Of a stretch of 64,000 nt of DNA, positions 9,827 to 18,444 are shown in pieces. Below the pieces are notes generated by a model. That model saw only the letters and a list, made by a program, of their open reading frames with translations, was not told the DNA's origin and searched no databases. The position numbers and the translations under genes are program-made. The stretch is from Pseudomonas silesiensis (lineage in GTDB: Bacteria > Pseudomonadota > Gammaproteobacteria > Pseudomonadales > Pseudomonadaceae). The stretch is taken from NCBI RefSeq assembly GCF_001661075.1, contig NZ_CP014870.1, positions 5,957,703 to 6,021,702 of the forward strand. The letters are read 5' to 3'. Position 1 is the first letter of the stretch, and each line of letters starts with the position of its first letter.

Positions 9827-10172
9827 CTACCGGCAATACACAGTCCAAAGCTGATCAACGCGCGTCGTGAAGCTTTGGCTCATCATCTCTCTACGCATCC
9901 CCCAGTCCGGATCGGTCGGCACACTCGCCAGGCGCATCGTGCCCCTGCCCCACCGCCCATTGATGGCATCGAGAACACCCATCACTTTGTCGGTGGCTAC
10001 CGGTTGAGAGATCGAAAAGAGATCTTCCGTGTACTCGCCTTTTTGGCATAGGTTGACTAGAAGCACCTCGGCTTTGCTGTATTTGAAACCAGATAGGAAA
10101 CTCGATACACCCTTCCACGGCAGTTTTTGTCATCAACCGGACATCGTCGGTTGGGTACGGCAATCCGACCAA
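9827..10172 (-). pseudogene. umuC: umuC (translesion DNA polymerase V subunit) C-terminal remnant, frameshifted
   Basis: On the minus strand one frame reads VGLPYPTDDVRLMTKTAVEG. After a frame change near 10100 a second frame reads GFKYSKAEVLLVNLCQKGEY...DKVMGVLDAINGRWGRGT...MRREMMSQSFTTRVDQLWTV and then stops. Together these match, in order, the C-terminal ~110 residues of UmuC/RulB-type Y-family polymerases. Everything upstream (the catalytic palm with its acidic residues) is missing and stops occur just before the LPYPTDD block. It is therefore a dead fragment, of a kind often carried by plasmids and genomic islands. Confidence 0.8.
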
Positions 10173-10337
10173 GACTCATTTGGTCGCTCCTTCGCGTTAG
10201 CGGCTTGCCGTGCAAGCTGGAGTGTTCCACTCAGGAAAAATTCTATGAGCCGCTTGAATTGGAGTGTTTGCTTAAGGGCAAGTCTGGGTATCGCGATTGA
10301 GGGGGCAAGACCATGCAAACTCAGGAAGGATTCCGCT

Positions 10338-10484
10338 CAGCAAACGCGAGCCTTTGATGATTATCGAGGGTTTCATCTCCCACGCCATGTCACGCGCCGG
10401 ATCGGTTCGCGGCAGCGAATATAAGCGGTTTCATCTCCGGCTCCGCTGACCATTCCTCCCAGCAAACGCGGGCCTTTGATGATT
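10338..10484. repeat. imperfect direct repeats, 25 bases and 12 bases
   Basis: CAGCAAACGCGAGCCTTTGATGATT-type units occur at 10338-10362 and 10460-10484 with a single mismatch (24 of 25 identical). A shorter GGTTTCATCTCC occurs at 10369-10380 and 10427-10438. They sit in non-coding decayed DNA, spaced 122 and 58 bases apart. No function is apparent; a scar of duplication or recombination is the simplest reading. Confidence 0.6.
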
Positions 10485-11042
10485 TCTGACGGGCATCAGT
10501 TCGGAACTCTACACACCGGGGGCATGGCACTCCCCATAACGGAGAGCGCTATGAACTGTTGCTTCTTCAAAATTCCCTGACCTGGCGCAGCAATAGATAA
10601 TTTGTTTACGCACGATTTGCAGGTTGGCCATGAGTTCGTGAGGGTTGAGCCCTGACCGCTTTTCGCTGTGCCGGTGGTATTACTGCAGTCGCTTCTCCGC
10701 GTCAGCGGCTAGGCCGTTTGGGTAGGGCTGACTTCAATCAGAAAGCGGCTTTAGCTCAGTACGTCTATCGAGGCATTGCTCGAGGCAAGGGGCAAAGATG
10801 AAGGCTATATCCATGGCCTGGTGGATGCTGGGCATCTGTCGACGAGAGACGTCGACCGAGATTATCTAGTTCTGAGCATTGTCTAACGGCGACGTGAGTT
10901 TCTGCAGAAATTGCTGGATCACTACGGATACGGAGCCCAGCCTACTTATTGATGAACGCTGAGGTCTGATGTCCATGGTTCGACAGTATCAGCCTGCAGT
11001 GATCTAACAATCGACCCATTGTAACGTTGCTGAATTTACCCC

Positions 11043-11399
11043 TCAGCAACGCTCACCTGATCGAAGCAAATCGCAAAAGCTACGCCGACCAAAGCCTCGT
11101 AGGAAACTGCCAAGGACGTAGTTGCCATTTTGAGTTTCAAGAAGCCAGTAACCTCCCTCTTTCCATGCTCTCTGAATTTTCCCTGTTCGAATGAGGCCGC
11201 CATCTGCTGGGCGAAAAGCGTCACCTTGCTCAACGTGATCAAAGGACACGCCATGGCACGCGTCATTTGCGATGAAGGCATCGCTGATGAACGCAGTGAC
11301 CGGTACCGAATATTTTCGAATGCTCGCTCGCCCGAGTCGACACAGCTGAAAGTCACTCAGCTCCTTACTATACAATTCGACTTCAATGATTTCAGTCAT
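11043..11399 (-). CDS. hypothetical protein, 118 residues
   Basis: An ATG-initiated frame of 118 residues with protein-like composition (a VPVTAFISDAFI...HGVSFDHVEQGDAF block, then GYWLLETQNGNYVLGSF). It lies 39 bases downstream of the next minus-strand small gene, so it may be the last member of that group. It reads more like a real protein than the overlapping alternative frame. I do not recognise a family with certainty. The abrupt Cys-ending tail and the decayed DNA right after it leave open that its C-terminus is truncated. Confidence 0.5.
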   Translation of the reverse strand: MTEIIEVELYSKELSDFQLCRLGRASIRKYSVPVTAFISDAFIANDACHGVSFDHVEQGDAFRPADGGLIRTGKIQRAWKEGGYWLLETQNGNYVLGSFLRGFGRRSFCDLLRSGERC

Positions 11400-11438
11400 T
11401 CAACCAATGCTCCAAACGACTTAAAAATGAATTACCGC

Positions 11439-11843
11439 TTACCCGGCCGACATCGAAAAAGCAGCCTCCAAAGTCGCCTCTTTTCGCTGGCCTGGGCCCC
11501 AGAGGAGGTAGACGGTATTCTTGGTTTCAAACATACAGCCGTAGATGAATGACAGTCCGAAATTACTGCGCACCCACATTTTGGGTTGAAAGCGACACCT
11601 GCTATCCAAGACGACTTCGTGAGCGTACAAGGTCGCTGGTAACAGTCCGAGTATCGTCAATTTTTCCTTTTCCTCGGGTGTCACAGTGAGGTCGATCAAG
11701 ATCCACTGCCGCACCACACAAAACGCTTTGCTAGGAAACAACTTCCCAGCCAGGGAAATCAAGTCTTCTTGGGTGCCATTCCAACCCGAAGCCTCCCCGT
11801 CGGTTCCGTAGAGTAGCTGAGCGATTTCATCCAGGGTCACCAT
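11439..11843 (-). CDS. small conserved protein, probably DUF6957 family
   Basis: A 134-residue cytoplasmic-looking protein: helical start (LDEIAQLLYG), then AGKLFPSKAFCVVRQWILIDLTVTPEE, YAHEVVLDSRCRF, WVRSNFG and a VYLLWGPGQRK tail. This pattern resembles small Pseudomonas proteins grouped as DUF6957, which have no known activity; the assignment is from memory. It lies 9 bases after the 130-residue gene on the same strand, so the two are probably co-transcribed. Confidence 0.65.
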   Translation of the reverse strand: MVTLDEIAQLLYGTDGEASGWNGTQEDLISLAGKLFPSKAFCVVRQWILIDLTVTPEEKEKLTILGLLPATLYAHEVVLDSRCRFQPKMWVRSNFGLSFIYGCMFETKNTVYLLWGPGQRKEATLEAAFSMSAG

Positions 11844-11852
11844 AGTGGTATC

Positions 11853-12245
11853 TCAGGTTGTTTTAGGTTGTGGAACGCTTGTATAGGTCTCCCCCGCCAT
11901 GGTAACGAATTCGTAGATTGGTGGTTCTTGGTCAGAACTTTGCAATCTGATTTCGGAAAGCGGTTCCATTAGACGTTCATTTTGCCCATTCATCCACGTT
12001 GGGGAAATTAGATATACTTTGGTTACAGCAAGAAATTCGGAATCTCCCGAACTGCAAATAGTTTGAACTGATGCCGCGTCACAAACGAGGCGCACGTTTG
12101 GCCCCAATGTCCCGTCGAAGAACCCTACCCCCTCTATTAAGAACGAATATTGGCTGTGACTAAGGTCAACTGACTTCCACAGCAGGAGACTCTCATCAGG
12201 CATTTTAAATCTGCCTTGCAGTTGACTTTCGCTTGTTCTAAACAC
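11853..12245 (-). CDS. hypothetical protein, 130 residues
   Basis: I recognise no family. The protein is mostly beta-like, with no signal peptide, membrane segment or cysteine cluster. A second Met at residue 15 (MPDESLLLW) could be the real start. It sits between the metallophosphoesterase gene (44 bases upstream) and the DUF6957-like gene (9 bases downstream), all on the minus strand, suggesting a short operon. Confidence 0.55.
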   Translation of the reverse strand: MFRTSESQLQGRFKMPDESLLLWKSVDLSHSQYSFLIEGVGFFDGTLGPNVRLVCDAASVQTICSSGDSEFLAVTKVYLISPTWMNGQNERLMEPLSEIRLQSSDQEPPIYEFVTMAGETYTSVPQPKTT

Positions 12246-12289
12246 TACACACTCCTGGATAACAGACTTTGTTGGCGCACCGTTGACCT

Positions 12290-13027
12290 TTAAATCGTCA
12301 GCACTAGATCCGATACAAATCCTGTGTCTTCAAACGGGTAGCCACGCGGATTGGATGCATGTGGAATGCCGTTAATGGATTTGTGATAGCCGACATGCGT
12401 GTGACCGTGAACCCATAGGTCTATATCGAATTCTGCAAATTCTTTCCAATCATTGACGTAAGCTGCAGCTAGATGCCCCATTTCATATTTAATCCCGGGG
12501 GCACACTCAGGTGATGGCGCATGATGCGTTACGACTACTGTCTTCCCTTGATACTTTGTGGACAATTGCGATAGCAACCATTGTTTCGCAAAATGCGACT
12601 TCTGCTGGAGGTCTATTGGCCTTATCCGGTGATATTGATTTCCTGTTCTAATTTGTTTGTAGTCATTCATGGAAAGCTGAGCGGCAAGCATCGCACTGGT
12701 GGCGTTGTCTGTTGAGTAAAAATCAGTCCAACCCGTAGTGCCAAGAAACCGTACTCCATTGATGACGACTTGCTCGTTTTCTAGAACATGTACGTGAGGA
12801 AGCGCCTTCTCACGCATTTTTTGGAGTGTGCGATCAAGATGGCCTTTGTAGTATTCGTGGTTTCCGCCGACGTAGATTACGGGGCAGTGGAAGGTTTTGT
12901 TGGCCCATTCCACACCGCGAGTTCCTGTATCAATGTCACCGGCTAAAATCACCACATCAACGTCTAAGCACGGTGGATTGAATAGAGAAAATTCGTTATG
13001 AATATCTGATAGAGCTTGAATCCTCAT
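12290..13027 (-). CDS. calcineurin-like metallophosphoesterase
   Basis: All metal-binding motifs of the family are present in order in 245 residues: DIH near the N-terminus (LSDIHNEF), GDID, GNHEY, VTHHAPSP and GHTHVG. These residues normally hold two divalent metals that hydrolyse a phosphoester; the substrate cannot be told. There is no signal peptide, so it acts in the cytoplasm. It is the first gene of a minus-strand group with three small unknown genes and is transcribed away from the XRE regulator at 13216; the 188-base gap between them must hold both promoters. Similar phosphoesterases are common cargo of phages and islands. Confidence 0.85.
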   Translation of the reverse strand: MRIQALSDIHNEFSLFNPPCLDVDVVILAGDIDTGTRGVEWANKTFHCPVIYVGGNHEYYKGHLDRTLQKMREKALPHVHVLENEQVVINGVRFLGTTGWTDFYSTDNATSAMLAAQLSMNDYKQIRTGNQYHRIRPIDLQQKSHFAKQWLLSQLSTKYQGKTVVVTHHAPSPECAPGIKYEMGHLAAAYVNDWKEFAEFDIDLWVHGHTHVGYHKSINGIPHASNPRGYPFEDTGFVSDLVLTI

Positions 13028-13215
13028 TTCTTCCCTTCAGACGGATATGTCTGTCAATTTATAGACATTGTTAGTACGTTGCCTCACCTGCAGCCCACTG
13101 CACATCGCGCTCTCAGTGAGTGTGAATGTCGTGAACCGCAAATTAGCTACGTACAATATATAGGGTGGCAGCTAATCAATCAACATGGCCTGATCCTCAT
13201 TTTTGAGGGTCTTCA

Positions 13216-13680
13216 ATGTCGCTGAGTCAGGCATTCGCGAAAGCGCTACGGGCTGCGCGTAGGGCCAAGGAGCTTCGCCAGGATGATCTCGCTAATGTAA
13301 CCAGCCGAAGTTACTTAGCCTTGCTGGAGAGCGGTCGCTCTGGTGTGACGCTGGAGAAGCTTGACCAGATTGCTACAGCCTTGAGAGTTGATCCTTTAGC
13401 GATATTCGCTATGGCAATTTGCAGCCGGAACGACGAGCCAATGGATGTAACGCTCTCGCGCCTGATCTCCGAAATTCAGTACCTTACCGAAGTCGGCGCT
13501 ATCGATGAGCTACGAGAGGAAACGGCCACCCCAAGGCTGTCTCCTACAGAGAAAGGCCTAATAATGACCGCCAAAGTCCACTCATTACGCGAGGAAGGAC
13601 TTACCCAGAAAGAGATCGCTGATGAATTAGGTATCTCTACGGCTACCGTTCATAAGCACTGGCACAGAAGAATCGAGTGA
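13216..13680 (+). CDS. XRE-type transcriptional regulator with a second C-terminal HTH
   Basis: The 154-residue protein has an N-terminal XRE helix-turn-helix (ALRAARRAKELRQDDLANVTSRSYLALLESGRSG, residues ~8-55) and, after a linker, a second helix-turn-helix at ~118-150 (KVHSLREEGLTQKEIADELG...VHKHWHRR). The start is preceded by GAGGG 7 bases before ATG. It is divergent from the phosphoesterase operon and may regulate it, but no operator is visible. The C-terminal module recurs just downstream in a decayed frame (13908). Confidence 0.75.
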   Translation: MSLSQAFAKALRAARRAKELRQDDLANVTSRSYLALLESGRSGVTLEKLDQIATALRVDPLAIFAMAICSRNDEPMDVTLSRLISEIQYLTEVGAIDELREETATPRLSPTEKGLIMTAKVHSLREEGLTQKEIADELGISTATVHKHWHRRIE

Positions 13681-13907
13681 TTTTTATCAGCTTTCCTTAG
13701 CAGCTCAGGTACCTTCCGTCTCGTTGGACGTGACAGCACGACAGAGAGCCCATGGCGCTCTCAAGCTGAGCACAATTACCTCCACGAACAAAACTCGCGC
13801 TGTTGGCCCCGTGGAAGATCTCTGGACTGCCAGAGGGCACTGAGCAATCCTCGCATTCGGTTTGTGGGGAAAGAATTGAAGAAGCGGCCTCCGGGGGAAA
13901 CCTCGCA

Positions 13908-14024
13908 ATGAATGCCGAGACAGTAAGAGAGTTGAAGGCTTCAGGATTGAGTCAGGCGGAGGTCGCACAGAGGCTTGGGCTGGCTAGTTCAACGGTGCAT
14001 CGGTACTGGCAGCAAACTACGTAA
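13908..14024 (+). pseudogene. orphan helix-turn-helix fragment, partial copy of the XRE regulator's C-terminal module
   Basis: The frame encodes MNAETVRELKASGLSQAEV and ends in STVHRYWQQ, aligning without gaps with the C-terminal helix-turn-helix of the regulator at 13216. The frame is open upstream to 13803, but that part does not look like protein and there is no good ribosome site. It is most likely the tail of a second, decayed regulator of the same family; a 38-residue micro-protein is possible but less likely. Confidence 0.5.
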
Positions 14025-14112
14025 CGCATTTGCAGGAGCAAGGCTTGGGTAGCTTCTGAAAGCCCTCTATAGCACGTTGGAGATCATGCAACGTGAACGG
14101 TCAGCGCACCTG

Positions 14113-15033
14113 CTAGTGTATTGCTTGATCGGAAATGGTCGAGAAGATTTTAACCAGCGCAACTGCCGTCATACCAACCAAAGCGCCAATTACACAGTGA
14201 ACTCCCCAAGTCACAGCTAGCTCCCAATCTCTCGCACTCTCTACGAGACCATCCACAAAATGCGTGAGAGGCTCGATGCCGTCTGTTACGAACGCACCGC
14301 CGACCAAGAACATCGCAATAGTCCCGATCCAGGACAATGACTTCATCAGTATGGGGGCAGCGGAAAGAAGCACTCCGCCTAACCTTCTGACAATTGTTCC
14401 CCATGCTCCTTGCGCGTTTGATTTTTCAAGAGCAAGCCCTGCATCATCCATCCTGACAATACCCGCGACTAAGCCATACACACCAATCGTCATCACGATA
14501 GCGATGATGATCAATGTCAGGATCTGCTGCAGTAGAGATGCATCGGCGACGATATTCAGCGTTATGACAATGATTTCAGCACTGAGGATGAAATCAGTAC
14601 GAATTGCCCCACTGACCTTTCTCTTCTCAAACGCAGCTATCTCTTCAGGGGTTTTCGGCTTCGTGGGCTTTTTTGTTCCTCTCCCATCCTTACGATCACG
14701 AGTGAGCTTCTCTTTTATAGCCTCGAATCCTTCGTAGCAAAGGTACGCGCCACCGGCCATCAGCAACCAATGAACAGCTCCTGGCAGCACAGCATTCAGA
14801 ATCAGAGCACAAGGAACAAGGATGGCTTTGTTCCTCATCGACCCTTTGAAAACAGCCCATACCACCGGTAGCTCGCGATCAGCCTTCATCCCAATGACCT
14901 GCTCAGCATTCACCGCTAAGTCATCACTAAGAACACTCGCTGACTTTTTCGCAGCGACCTTACTCATAAGGGAGATGTCATCGAGCAGAGTGGCGATGTC
15001 GTCCAATAGTGCGAACAGGCTGCTGCCGGCCAT
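14113..15033 (-). CDS. DUF808 family inner-membrane protein (YedI-like)
   Basis: The frame opens at 15141, but a perfect AGGAGG just upstream of the ATG at 15033 and the conserved start MAGSSLFALLDDIATLLDD fix the N-terminus, giving 306 residues. The family blocks KVAAKKSASVLSDDLAVNAEQV and a GVHCVIGALVGMTAVAL membrane tail are present. Four to five hydrophobic segments follow the N-terminal helix, separated by a basic loop. DUF808 proteins are conserved inner-membrane proteins without an assigned activity. It is the last intact gene before the truncated antiporter at the region boundary. Confidence 0.85.
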   Translation of the reverse strand: MAGSSLFALLDDIATLLDDISLMSKVAAKKSASVLSDDLAVNAEQVIGMKADRELPVVWAVFKGSMRNKAILVPCALILNAVLPGAVHWLLMAGGAYLCYEGFEAIKEKLTRDRKDGRGTKKPTKPKTPEEIAAFEKRKVSGAIRTDFILSAEIIVITLNIVADASLLQQILTLIIIAIVMTIGVYGLVAGIVRMDDAGLALEKSNAQGAWGTIVRRLGGVLLSAAPILMKSLSWIGTIAMFLVGGAFVTDGIEPLTHFVDGLVESARDWELAVTWGVHCVIGALVGMTAVALVKIFSTISDQAIH

Positions 15034-15187
15034 CAAGTCCTCCTTCTGTTTCCAAACTCCTTCCCCAGGCTGTCGTTTTGGGAAAGGCACTTTTGTGTAA
15101 TGAACGACCATGGAGATGTGACAGGGTACGTTACTAGACAATCAAGGCAACAAGCTGTTCACGGATAGTCAGACGTGTCTTTGTCTA

Positions 15188-15368
15188 GACCTACCCGGTT
15201 TTGACACCACCTTTTGACACCTTCTCTCGCTAGAATGAAACACGAATCCTCACCTACTTCATGCAATATTTTCAGAAGCATTTGGCGCTGCTAGCCCCTA
15301 ATTCATTAGGCATATCGAGAAAATAACGCCATGCAATCCGCATGAGCCGACCTACCTTTTGACACCAC
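15188..15368. repeat. direct repeats GACCTACC-TTTTGACACCAC at the island edge
   Basis: GACCTACC followed by TTTTGACACCAC occurs at 15188-15210 (with three extra bases CGG between the halves) and at 15349-15368. The core TTTTGACACC occurs a third time at 15212-15221. The right copy ends ~13 bases before the point where the antiporter frame is cut. Position and repetition suggest recombinase-binding or attachment-site arms; this is inference, since no integrase gene is in the window. Confidence 0.5.
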
Positions 15369-15380
15369 GATGGCGACTGT

Positions 15381-15710
15381 CTACAAAATCACCGCCGAAT
15401 AAATCGTATCGCGCACCAGGGTCGGCGACGCTTCATTGCTCATCATGATCGCCAGGATCACCACTTCCACCAGTACTGCGGCCAGGGTCAGGATCATCGT
15501 GCCGTAGGGATCACCGACTTTTTCGGCAAGCAGCTCGGCGTGATGGGCGACGCGCATGGAGGCGATGACAATGAAAGCGACCAGCACCAGTCCGGCGGTC
15601 AGCGCAATGGGCTGGCCGCTGTGCAACATCCAGTGCTCCAGCGGATAGGCGACGAAGGCGGCGATCAGGGCCAGCAGCAGAAACTTTTCTTGCTTGAGGA
15701 GTGTGAGCAT
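15381..15710 (-). pseudogene. chaA: chaA-like calcium/proton antiporter, truncated after ~109 residues
   Basis: The 109-residue frame begins like the ChaA/y4hA ionic transporter family (ALIAAFVAYPLEHWML, ASMRVAHHAELLAEKVGDPYGT, LTLAAVLVEVVILAIMMSNE, ptlvrDTIYSAV). It then hits a stop exactly where the family normally continues into its first conserved transmembrane repeat. Full-length members are about 350-370 residues. The family similarity ends at ~15390 and the DNA beyond is accessory. The gene was therefore most likely cut by insertion or deletion at the island boundary and should be non-functional. The rest of the gene is not elsewhere in the window. Confidence 0.8.
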
Positions 15711-15851
15711 TGCGGGCCTTTTTGCCGGGTGAGGCGAAATCAGTGGGGTGAGCTACTGACTGCGGGGCGACGCTAACGTTTCGTTACACCTTAGCGCACC
15801 CGTGACAGGCAACCGCGCCGGGCCCTGCACTTTTGTTGGCCTTTCGGGCCT

Positions 15852-15878
15852 CTTCGCGGGCATGCCCGCTCCCACAGG
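15852..15878. repeat. REP element
   Basis: CTTCGCGGGCATGCCCGCTCCCACAGG-type sequence with an internal palindrome (GCGGGCATGCCCGC), the usual Pseudomonas repetitive extragenic palindrome. It lies between the truncated antiporter and the deaminase. Confidence 0.8.
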
Positions 15879-16033
15879 GACTGCGCTATTGTTGTGGGTG
15901 GGAGCCTGTCTGCGATGGCTATCACGCTGCGCCTACCGACGGGCACAGCCGGCGGTGCAATGAACCGCCCGGTCAGGTTTTGCCAATTGTTTCCACGAGC
16001 ATCTGTAGAATGCTCGCCATCTGCACCTGATGA

Positions 16034-16996
<963 letters not shown>

Positions 16997-17079
16997 GCAT
17001 CACCGCAACCCCCTGTGCGGCGATCCGACTTGCCAGTGAAGAGGCCATCACAGTCGACTTTGATGTCGCCTGACACGCC

Positions 17080-17106
17080 GCCTTCGCCAGCAAGCCGGCT
17101 CCTACA
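17080..17106. repeat. REP element
   Basis: GCCTTCGCCAGCAAGCCGGCTCCTACA matches the Pseudomonas REP consensus (cttcgc-g-gcaagc-c-gctcctaca) with an imperfect internal palindrome. It lies between the deaminase and the convergent regulator gene. Confidence 0.75.
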
Positions 17107-17125
17107 GCCCCCCCGCCGCTCGCGC

Positions 17126-17860
17126 CTACGGCACCACTTGCAACTCGGTCTCCTTGGCAAAACGATGTATTTCCCGCTGCCCAGCGGCGGTGATCTGCAC
17201 GGCTGGCGAATCATTGGACACACTCATCCAGCCAGACTGCATGAACAGTTGCAGCAACGCCGCGCCCAGTGAACCGCCCATGTGCGGACGTCTTTCGCTC
17301 CAGTCGGGACAAGCACAGGCGGCTCTGCTGGTGCTGTTCGCCAGCGCCTGGACGAACACTCCGCGATTCGCCAGTTGCGTGGCGCCCTTGTGAGTGATCG
17401 ACACCCGCTGATCGAACTGCTCGATCCAGCCCGCATCCAGCAGACGCTGGTAGAGGTCGGCGGCCAGAGTGCCGCCCAGATGATCGTTGCACAACCTGGC
17501 GCGCAACAAGGGTGAAGGCACTGCCTGAGTCCTGGAGGGAAGTGTATGGCGTTTGAAAATATCCGGGATGTCCCGTGGTGTGCTGGCAATCGTCGCACTG
17601 GCCAATGCTTCTATCGCAGCAGCGACTTCGGGTGCGGCAAGCCGGAAGAACCGCTTGCGGCCGCGGATTTCGACTTTCAACAGACCACCGGCGGACAGAC
17701 GCCCCAGGTGTGCACTGGCCGAAGACGGTGACACGCCGGCCAGCAACGCCAGGTCTTCGGATTGTCGCGCCGTGCCATCCATCAAAGCCCACATCATTGC
17801 GCTGCGCTTAGGGTCAGCCAGCAACGTGGCGATCTGGCTGATGCAAGGTGCATGTTCCAT
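17126..17860 (-). CDS. ArsR-like winged-helix transcriptional regulator
   Basis: The frame opens at 17905, but AGGGAG with a 7-base spacer selects the ATG at 17860 (MEHAPCISQIATLL), giving 244 residues. Residues ~5-85 form an ArsR-type winged helix (LLADPKRSAMMWALMDG, SEDLALLAGVSPSSASAHLGRL, GLLKVEIRGRKRFFRL). The remaining ~150 residues, with a few Cys (RAACACPDW) and a final helical domain, are the usual extension of this ~240-residue subgroup and may sense a ligand. It is divergent from the ABM-domain and oxidoreductase genes (266 bases apart) and is the natural candidate regulator for them. Confidence 0.8.
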   Translation of the reverse strand: MEHAPCISQIATLLADPKRSAMMWALMDGTARQSEDLALLAGVSPSSASAHLGRLSAGGLLKVEIRGRKRFFRLAAPEVAAAIEALASATIASTPRDIPDIFKRHTLPSRTQAVPSPLLRARLCNDHLGGTLAADLYQRLLDAGWIEQFDQRVSITHKGATQLANRGVFVQALANSTSRAACACPDWSERRPHMGGSLGAALLQLFMQSGWMSVSNDSPAVQITAAGQREIHRFAKETELQVVP

Positions 17861-18125
17861 GTATTCACTCCCTGTTGAATCGTTTCGTCTACTGCTCAAT
17901 GGCATAGTATAAGCGTGTTGACCGCTGGATCCTGCCCGGCATAACCCAACGGTGGTGATAGTTCCTGAGGGAAATTTCGCTATTTTCCTGCGACTAATGA
18001 CCTTCGCCCGACAACGTCGGAAACGGACTGCACGACTTGGCGCAACGGCTGACGGGCATTTCCCGCAATAGGTTCATCGGCTTGCTCAATTACACGCACA
18101 ATCATCCCCTCTTCCGGAGTCAAAA

Positions 18126-18419
18126 ATGTCCCAGCCGTTCACCGCCATTGCCACCCTGATCGCTAAAGCCGGCCAGCAGGACGTCCTCGAACAGCACTTG
18201 CGCGCGCTGCTGGAGCCCACCCGTGCCGAGGCCGGTTGCGGGCAATACGACCTGCATCAGGACCTCGCCAATCCGCTGGCCTTCTACATGATCGAGAAGT
18301 GGAGCAGTGATGAAGCGCTGCAAGCACATGATGCCAGCGCGCATATCCAGAGTTTCCGTGCCAGGGCGAGCGATTTCCTCGAACACTTTGAACTCAAGCG
18401 CCTGCGTAATCTGGCCTGA
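18126..18419 (+). CDS. antibiotic-biosynthesis-monooxygenase (ABM) fold protein, probable quinol/electrophile monooxygenase
   Basis: The 97-residue single ABM domain (FTAIATLIAKAGQQDVLEQH, EAGCGQYDLHQD, FYMIEKWSSDEALQAHDAS, HIQSFRARASDFLEHFEL) matches small YgiN-like monooxygenases that act on quinols without a cofactor. It lies 25 bases before a zinc-type oxidoreductase gene on the same strand, and both are divergent from the winged-helix regulator. This is a common arrangement for quinone- or electrophile-responsive loci. The substrate is not shown by the sequence. Confidence 0.8.
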   Translation: MSQPFTAIATLIAKAGQQDVLEQHLRALLEPTRAEAGCGQYDLHQDLANPLAFYMIEKWSSDEALQAHDASAHIQSFRARASDFLEHFELKRLRNLA

Positions 18420-18444
18420 CCTTTATTACTGTCCCGGAGTCCCC

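Larger units (their letters stand above)
9303..11042. other. decayed accessory DNA with no intact gene
   Basis: About 1.7 kb with no credible full-length gene. It contains the umuC remnant (9827-10172) and a direct repeat pair (10338-10484). Around 10762-10880 a plus-strand stretch reads as protein-like (EALLEARGKDEGYIHGL...) but is interrupted by stops and a frame change, so it is probably another gene relic of unknown family. The rest shows nothing I can name. Confidence 0.6.

Noticed and set aside
10747..10800. tRNA-like start GGCTTTAGCTCAG
   Set aside because: Only the D-arm-like box is present; no anticodon stem, no GGTTCGA T-arm and no acceptor pairing follow.
11036..11356. 106-residue minus-strand frame overlapping the 118-residue gene
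   Set aside because: Less protein-like composition and no link to the neighbouring genes; the alternative frame was preferred.
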